Below, in pieces: positions 49,026 through 58,000 of a stretch of 64,000 nt of DNA. Below the pieces are notes generated by a model that was given only the letters and a program-made list of their open reading frames with translations, did not search any database and was not told the origin of the DNA. Numbering within the stretch: position 1 is the stretch's first letter; each line of letters starts with the position of its first letter. The position numbers and the translations under genes were made by a program. This DNA comes from Galaxea fascicularis. Its lineage: Eukaryota; Cnidaria; Anthozoa; Scleractinia; Euphylliidae. The stretch covers positions 30,889,762 through 30,953,761 of the forward strand of contig OX419335.1 in NCBI GenBank assembly GCA_948470475.1. The letters are read 5' to 3'.

Positions 49026-52000
49026 GTAATAATAATAATAATAATAACATAATTATATAGCGCAAATTCCATACTAAGGTAAAGTTCAAATGCGCTTTAC
49101 AGAATAAAAAAAGTAAAAAGGTCAAGATACACCGATAACGCTGCCGTCATTACGGCAACAGATTTGTGCTTTGATAGTTTATTATAGTAAAAATTCATCG
49201 CTTTCCTAATATATTGTAATTAGTTGTAGATCGTGATATTCATAGCCTTTGATGTGTTATTTGACTCAGTGTTTTTGTAATGCACGACTCTAAGGAAGAG
49301 CAGAATTGTGATTTGGATTCCGCGAGTAAATAAAGACTATTATTATTTTTAGCTTTGATAAATGGAAAGCCGTGGGCTGTGATCCCTTTTCCATGTAAAA
49401 TCCCAGCAAAAGAAAATGTTTTTCGAAAGGTTCCCTTCCTTGTTGGCAATTTTTTTTCTTTGTTTTTTCTTTTTCTGATATTCTGGGACCAACCGGAGGT
49501 GGGGCTGATTCAGTTTATAAACCTTTTTTTCTCTTCCACAGGTCACATCCCATTACGTCACCTAGTATATCGCGTACATGCCCTACCAGGAAGTATGCGC
49601 CCCCTGATATGGGATTTTGGTCAGCTGAATGAAGACGTAGAAGGCCTGTACATCAATCAGATTGTCACCCGTTTTGTGAGTATTCTGTTAGTACAGTAGT
49701 AGTGATTAGCGCCATTATTGTAAGATATCTTTCTTAAACGTTGAGTGAGTAAACAGTGAGATAAGATTGAATAGCATGTTTCTCTGAATTGGCTTCAGTA
49801 GCACCGAACGTAACTTCATTAGACTTCTTTTCGTAGTCAGATGTCTGAAGGGTTTATAACCATTACTTTTCCTTGACTTTTGTTATACTCATATTTTTGT
49901 CATTTTTAGATTTTACGCGAACGGCAGTTACCTGGCGATTCAGCAACTGTCCAAGCAGTTGCAGCTGTGTTAGCGGCCTCTCAGAAATACATGAGAGATC
50001 AGTCGGTGAGTTATATACCTTTAAACCTTAAGAGTGACCAGTGGCTAATTTCTCTTTGATCAAACATACACAAGTCAAGTGAATAACGCAAATGATCACC
50101 AAAGATAAAATGCATTGGTGCTCTCAACTTGTGACACAAGAAGTGAGGGAAGAAAATTCTTGTTAATGCCAAGGCACAACCGAATCATGCAGAGTAAAGG
50201 CTTCGTTTGGACGAATACATTGCGGGGTTATCATATGGAATCAAGTTTTCACCAGCGCTCCGACATGGCGTAGAATCTTTCGCCAATCCCGAATTTGAAT
50301 AAATTTTACATTTCTTGAACATATTTTTTTAAAGTACTCTGCTGTTCTCTCATTGCGGCCCCGTGGTTGCACACTGCATAGATGTCTCAACTCTGGAAAC
50401 CACTTAGGGAAATGATTATCAATACTTACCTTTGGGTTTGTTTGTTTGTTTTTCTCTAAGGATGAGTGCAGCTTTGTGAGTCTTCGTGACGTTGAGAGGG
50501 CTATGCAAGTTATGATTTGGTTTTACAACCATGTTGACACCCTTGGAAGACTAATGAGGAAGGTGATAGCTGAGCAACGAAGAGAAGAAGGCGAAGATGT
50601 TGACGAAGATGATGAAGATGATGATGATCAAGTAATTATGCGTAATTATGAATAACTTTCTAAATGCTCTGAAAAACGTAACAAAATGCACCAAAAAAAA
50701 AACAGTAATAATAACAACAACGAGAACAACGAGAACGAGAACAACAAAAACTTGCTATTTATGTAGAAGGCTAATCTTGTGCGTCATTTTGTTAATGTTT
50801 CTCATTTCTAGTTTGTAACGGCAGAAATTGATGCAGCTTGTACTTGTTAATTATAGTATGTATATTGGTGTGTGCGTTACATTATCTAACATCTGTCTTT
50901 GTAAATATCTAATTAGTGATAAAAGGGAACCAATGGCTTTCAGGATAATTAAGGATAACCCCTTTAACATATTATGTTCTTTGCAGGAGCCTATCGATTC
51001 CATGACTCGTGTGTTGGTACTTTCCATTGGAGTGTGTTATCATGCCAAGCTGCAACACAGGCGCCAGGATTACCGAAAGGTTGTGGCTCAGAGCTTCAAA
51101 GCTCCATGCTTACTGCCGGGTGGAGAGAAGCAGATTTTACGTGAAATTTCAAGGTTTGTAACATTGTGATTCGTAATCGTTAGGTCTCGCTTCTTTCGTT
51201 TCGATGCTTGTTCTACCGCCGCCTATGTTATTAGCTAAGCTGAAAGCCACTCATTGGGTACAATGGCCACTTGGTAGCGAGCATTATTTATAATTTGTAG
51301 CAGAAAATATTGCTCATGTTGACCAGGCGCGGCCTAGCATCTGAAATGATCAACTGCGATTAGGAGTTCTTTTTCGGGGGCAGATAATGGAGGGAAGGGG
51401 GAGGGGGAAGAGGAAAAATGAACGCATTCGTTTTCCATATAAACCAAATGCGTGATCACAGGCTTCTGAGATGAAAACGTTTGTCAATTTCTTAGCAAGC
51501 CTTCACCTTTTGAAAGGGAAATGTCTGAACCACGTCTGGCATTTAATTGATGTTGTTACTCAAGCATAAAATTAATGTAAATATTAATTAGAAGCAAGAA
51601 AATGAGTGAGTGAAAAAAATGTATTTGGTTATTTTTTCAAGCCAATAAAAGCAATTCATGTTTTGTTGAAGAACATTGATCTTACAGTGTAGGAGGTTTT
51701 TATAAATTTCTGGTCAGGCTTTAAGTGAAACAATAGTTTTGATTTAACTTTTTACCATTGTTGTTGTAATTGACGTTCACAATGGTGTTATTATAATCCC
51801 CTTCACTAGCATAGATCAGTTTCAAATTATTTTTGTTTTATTTATTTTAAATCAGCTTAATGCTATGTTTTGAATTATAGCGGAGCTCCTTCGGCCCGAA
51901 GGGCCGCCAAGCGGAGCCCCATACCTATAGAAACCCGTCAACTGCTTTTCTTATGGTAATCTTGGCTAGCGGTATTGCTCGTGGGCGCGATCGACGACGA

Positions 52001-55000
52001 CGACGACCTTGCACGATAATTAATAATGTCCTAATAATAATAATAATAATAATAATAATAGCGGAGCTCCGCGCGCGCCGAAGGCAGTTAGTTGCTTCCG
52101 AGAACCCAAGAGTAATTTTCCTCTCATTTTCTTTTTTCCTCGGCCGGAAAACTCTCGCAAAGAACAACCACTCCTTGCCAAAAGTAAACGCAATTTTTAA
52201 TTGCTGCAACATTGGAAATGCCAGCAATATGTTGTCCCTCGCAGCAATTCTTAGCAAAGCAATGATTTTGTGTGAAATGACGGCTGTTATGTCGGCTCTG
52301 CGTTCGGAGTGATTATTGACTGACCTGAACCGCCGTGTCCGCATCCGCAGGTTAGTATTCCTGTTTTGTCTTTTATACGGATACTTATGTCAAGAACACT
52401 CGGACTAGCGATTTGCCTAGGTTACTCACGAGTTACGTTTGTTACTTGTCTTATTTTTCCAATTTCTACGAGCAACGCCGAAGAAACATTCGTATCGTTG
52501 TTTTCTTACGTTTTGTTGTTTTCACGCTTTTACCTCAAATTGGTTTGGACTAAAAAATGCTCGTGTTTTTTTTCCATATGTTTTCTATCCAATATTTCAT
52601 TTTGGATCCTTAAACTCTTCGTTTTCCCTGCTGTTGCTCATTTTTGGGCACAAAATTGGTTGAAGAAAAGCCAAGCGAAGTTCGGACGGTTTAAATCCTC
52701 GGCTCCGCTTTGTTAGGAACAAGAGCCGGATTGACATTTGGAAAACTCTCGCTAAGAGCGACAACTCCTTGCCAAAAGTAAACACGATTTTTAACAGCTC
52801 CAGCATTCGAAATGCCAGCAATATGTTGTCCCTCACAGCAATTCTCGTTGTTAGTTAAAAAATCGCAGATTTAAATGGCTAATTGCAATCTTTAATTCAA
52901 TGTCTATTGACAAATGTTTTTCTGAAACCGATTTGTTTGTCTGTTGTCATTGCCGATCAGATGTTATCATTAACAGTGATGTAAGAAATAATACCGCCCA
53001 CGACTTGTAGTCAACGTTTGTAGTTTGCAATATTTGTAGTTGATCGAAGTCAAGAATAAAACCATTCTCAACCATTTGTAATTGATCACCTGAGTTGATT
53101 CATGGCTTATCGTGCCGCAGTCACTTTTCATGACGAAAAGTTAGTCACTTTCGCTTAATGTTTTTCGGTGCTATTAGGGACCTTAAGCAAAGACGACGAC
53201 GACGGCAACGAGAACGTCATTTCAAAATACAACTTTTCGTTTTTGTAACTCTTTCGCGATTAATCCGATTTCTTTAACGTGAAAAATACTGGTGAGCTGT
53301 CCAGGGCCTAAATTACTGTGAACGGTGTTAAAACAAAGAAAACGAAAGAAAAACTTGCCGTCATGCGGTCACGTTCTCGAAAAAACCTAAAATTTGGTCA
53401 TGTCACGTTGTTGTTTTGCAGAGGACGGCAAAGAAATGTACCAAAATGGAAAACGCACATGCAGAGTATTGTTTTGGCTCATTAATCCCATTGTTTTGTG
53501 GCGTTCTCGTTGCCGTCGTCGTCGTCGTTGCTTAAGCTCCCTATTGTACAAAGGACACAGATGGCAGTTTTGTATCGTCTTTACTCTTATAGATCACAAA
53601 AATGACGCCATAAAATAGTCAAAACAAGGCAACAAAGTACTTTTCTTCATTTTCGGGTGATGTCGAAGAGTACCCACTTTGGGGTTTGACCATTTTGTTT
53701 AGTTGTGGAATATTTCGGGTTGTTGAGGTTAAAATGTCAACGACCTGACGATACATGTTAGAAAATTTGCGACTTAGCCAAAGCACATAACCGGTTGTGA
53801 TGTTAGATTTAAAAGTGAGTCACTGGGACTGTTAATCTATAGTTTAGAGATTTACACCGGTTGTATTGAAATGTTATCGGATGTAATTAAACTGTGATGA
53901 AGCAAAAGCGTTTATGCTCCCCCCCCCCCCCCCCCCAAATTTGGGGCAACCTAGATTTTTTGGGCAGCAAGAGAAATTTGGGCAAAGCCAATTACTGTTA
54001 TTTATTCATATGTAGGCCATTGTTAGTGCATCGTATGACCCCCGTTTCCTTTCGACTGTTTCGCGGGTAAAATTTGGGCAACTTGTAAGAATTTTTTGGG
54101 CAAATGGTTCACCCCCCCCCCCCCCCCCTGGCAAAAAAATGCAAGTACGCCTATGGCCGGCATCGTTCTTTGTTTTCTTACCTTTTGTTGTTTTCATGTT
54201 GTTTGGACTAAAAAAATGCTCGTCTTTTTTCCAAATGCATATTTTCTATCCAATATTTCATTTTGGAACCCAAAACTCTTCGTTTTCCCTGCTGTCGCTC
54301 ATATTTTGGGCAAAGAATTGGTTGAAGAAAAGCCAAGCGAAGTCCGGACGGTTTATATCCTCGGCTTCGCTTTATTGACATTATTGGAAACTCGCAAAGA
54401 GTAATCAACAACTCATTGCCAAACGTAAACACGATTTTTAACAGCTGCAGCATTGGAAATGCCAGCAATATGTTGTCCCTCAAAAGCAATTCTCGTTGTT
54501 AGTTAAAAAATCTCAGACTTTCAAGGCTATTGGAGTAAAAACTTCGTCGTTTGTACAATGTTAACGGCTGAAAAATTTTTTTCAGAAATCCTGAATCAGA
54601 TGTTATCATTAACAGTGATGTCACTTGTAGTCAAGGTTTGTTGTTTGCAAAACCATTCTCAACAACATTAGATAATTGCAGTTGATCACCTGAGTGGATT
54701 CATGGCTAAAATACTATTCTCGATCAGTCTGTCGCAGTCACTACTTTTCTCGAGGAAAAGTAAAGTCGATTTCGTTCAACGTTTTTCGATGTTATTGTAA
54801 AAATGACATCGACGGCACTTTCTATCGTCTTTACTGTAATAGATCACAAGAATAACACCATAAAATGTTCAAAACAAGGCGGGCAAAGTACTTTTGTTCT
54901 TTTATGGGCGGTGTCGAAGAGAGCTCACTTTAACGTTTTATCGCAATGTTGCTGTAAAATGTTTTGTTTTGATCACAGGCAGCCCAATCGTGGTGTGTGT

Positions 55001-58000
55001 CATCAAAAGTTGATACATAAAAATTGACCGTTAAAAGCCTAGAATTTCAACGAACCGAGTAGCGGTGGAAATATTTATATTCTAGTCAAATAAAGCCTTC
55101 CTACCTTCACTTTACTGTTACTTGTCCCTTTCTGGGACGTCTAAATGCAATATTCTCACTTTTTTCAAATCCCAGGTCACTATCCATTCTAAATAAAGGG
55201 AAGGCCGGTGACTCGAGATCGAACCAGTCACCGCTCGAAGGCCAATAAATTCCCAAAACAGCGGAGTATCCGCTTCAAATCGCCAGCAGCAGCCGCGTAG
55301 ATAAATTTCCTTTCTTTTTTCGCCAACTTGCCCGAAAATTCGACCAACACGAACGGGGAATCGCTCGTTTCACCGCTCAAATTTGACCAATTCGCCCCGG
55401 GTACTCCCTTATAAGAGGCTAACGGGGATGTGCCGCTGGATGGGGTCGCATTTTCACGACTGGAGTGACTATAATGGGGTTACATTTTTTGTAGAGTTAC
55501 TAGAATGGGGTCGCGCATTTTCGGGATTTCTGGGATAAGAAAATTCTGGCAAGCAGGGATTTAAAAGTAGGAAGATTCGCGGTTAAAAAATGGTTCGTGC
55601 TGTTGTTTTTAATATTGAACAGTTGGCTCGCATTGACTTCCGTTCGTGAATCACAACTTAAACATTAACGACTTGCACAATAATGCAGAACCCCTGGGTC
55701 CAGAACAAAGTCCAACAAATCATCCGTACTACAATATTTATTTTCCGGCTATTCTGCGTTGTTATCGTCCATCAAAGTTAACACAACTTGGATCTTCTTT
55801 TGGATTAGTAAGCGTTTGTTCTCTTTCGCTCGTGACTTAATAGCTTTCAACGTGACAGTTGTACAGGTACCGATAAAATGGTCTTGCCAATATTTTTATT
55901 GGGAGTATGAATCTTCTGATCTGTAGGTTCTAAATAATTTGTTTTTATCCATGTAAGAAACCATTATGACGTTCCCGTTAAAAAAGAATGTTTGCATTTC
56001 AACTATCTATGACGGTACGTTTGTAAATACTAACGGTTAGCAAATATACCAGAATGTTTGTACTGTAGGTGAAAAGTAAAGTGTTCTACATTCAATTTAA
56101 CAAACGTGTCAATTCATTTTAGGATGACCTACTTAAGGTAGAGGCATAAACAGAAAGTGACTAAGCTGGGATCGCGAAAATTACATTTTCCCAAAAGTGA
56201 CTAAGATGGGGTCTATAATTGGCCACAGAATAGACTATAATGGGGTAGGGGTTCTGAGAGGCCAGCGGCACATACCCAGCAAAAATTGACCCAAATACCC
56301 CCCCCCCCCCGGACAATTCGCCGACTCCATGATGCGTGAAACACAGTTTCCGTAGACGAGATTCAAATACTCTGGCTTAGTGACCACGGCTGCTCGGCAA
56401 AAGGGGCACTTACTCGGGGGAGGGATGGTCCTTTTGTCCACATGCACTCCGCTGCGCTGGGGGAGTGCGATGCGTTAGATTTGACCGGAAATAAAAAATA
56501 TGTTAAATGGCCCGCGTGCTACGAAGCCCGCGAAAATATTCCACCCGCGATACTGTGAAAGGTCGCGAAATAGCGAGTCAGTAGATTTAACGGATTTCGC
56601 TGTCTTTCGGCGTGTCTTCAGTGGCCATATTGTGGCAAGCTATTAACAGTTCTTTTCAGAGCTATATATAAGTTCAGTATTTTCAAGCTTTCTGTAAATT
56701 CATCCTTATAGTTTTGAGCTTTTCGACAAAATTTTCCATCGGTACTATGAAGCCACATTTCGGAAAAGTTAATTTTTACGGTTGAATCTGTGTGGAAAGT
56801 GTTGCTATGTTTTGTGACAAGTTGACCGATGAACAAGCTGAGGATTATGAATTTGCCAGGAATGAACACAACATACTAATAACCAGGCAGGCAGGAACTG
56901 GCAAATCAACTTTAATAAACACCATTAGAAACGACTGCAAACAAAGAAAGCCACAATATGGCCAAAAATATTGTTAAGTCACACCGAAGACACGCCGAAA
57001 GACAGCGAAATCCGTTGAATCTACTGACTCGCTATTTCGCGACCATTCACAGTATCGCGGGTGGAATATTTTCGCGGGCCATTTAACATATTTTTATCTC
57101 CGGTCAAATCTAACGCATCGCACTCCCCCAGCGCAGCGGAGTGCATGTGGACTAATATTAAGGAAATAACTGTGGAGCTCCGCTTTTAGGCTTGCCTAAA
57201 TATATATATTACCATGGTGTCTAAATTAATATTGTTCAATTTAAGAATGCAGAGGAGCAAATTTGTCTTTGAAAATATTGTTTTTGTGCACAATGCAGGA
57301 CAAATATCACAGTATGACATGCTGATAAATTATTTCCATACGTGCTTTTGACTCTGAATAGTGGAGGCTTCCATAAAACAGTTTTGATGTTCAACAAGAA
57401 ACTGAATATATCTGACAGTTTCATTGACATAAAAGCTCACAACCCTGCAGTTTCTTTAGCATTGCACTGAAGCCTTTACAGCCTGTAACTACAGTGTGCA
57501 TTATTTTACTTTTAATTAGAAAAATTGCTCAGTTGGAATGTGAGGAAACAGCCAAATATGAATAAGCTTCATTTGAAATTTGTAGCAGAAATAAAGTACT
57601 TATATTGACCATGCCCCATAACATCTGAGATCACAACTTTTGTCAATTTATTAGCAAGGTGGCACCTTTATGGTAATGTTGTAGACTACTATGCATGCAT
57701 TAAATGCATTAATAAGATGCACAACGCTACAGCTCTAACTGTACACAATTTACCTTAGTTTGTTACTAATTTGGTCGATGTAAAACTATCCAAAGTAATT
57801 AGGTAATATCAGCCTATTATTATGTTTGTGTAATGAAGTGTTTACTCTTGTATATCAGTTGTACTAATGATATCAATTCTACCGTGACATGATGTTGTTT
57901 CCCAAAAAGGACTATAAAGTTTAACAGTGAGGGCACGTGTCAGTGGTGCGTGGGTAACATAGCAATGTTTTATTATTTTTAAGTGTTTCTATCGTGATGA

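Noticed and set aside
48809..49072. Poly-isoleucine protein on the minus strand
   Set aside because: It is the translation of an AAT microsatellite and the antisense of RNF213 exon 24.
51925..52344. 139-codon minus-strand ORF and its 119-codon plus-strand partner
   Set aside because: They sit in a dispersed repeat with a microsatellite, and the homologous copies at 1.6 kb do not keep the frames open.
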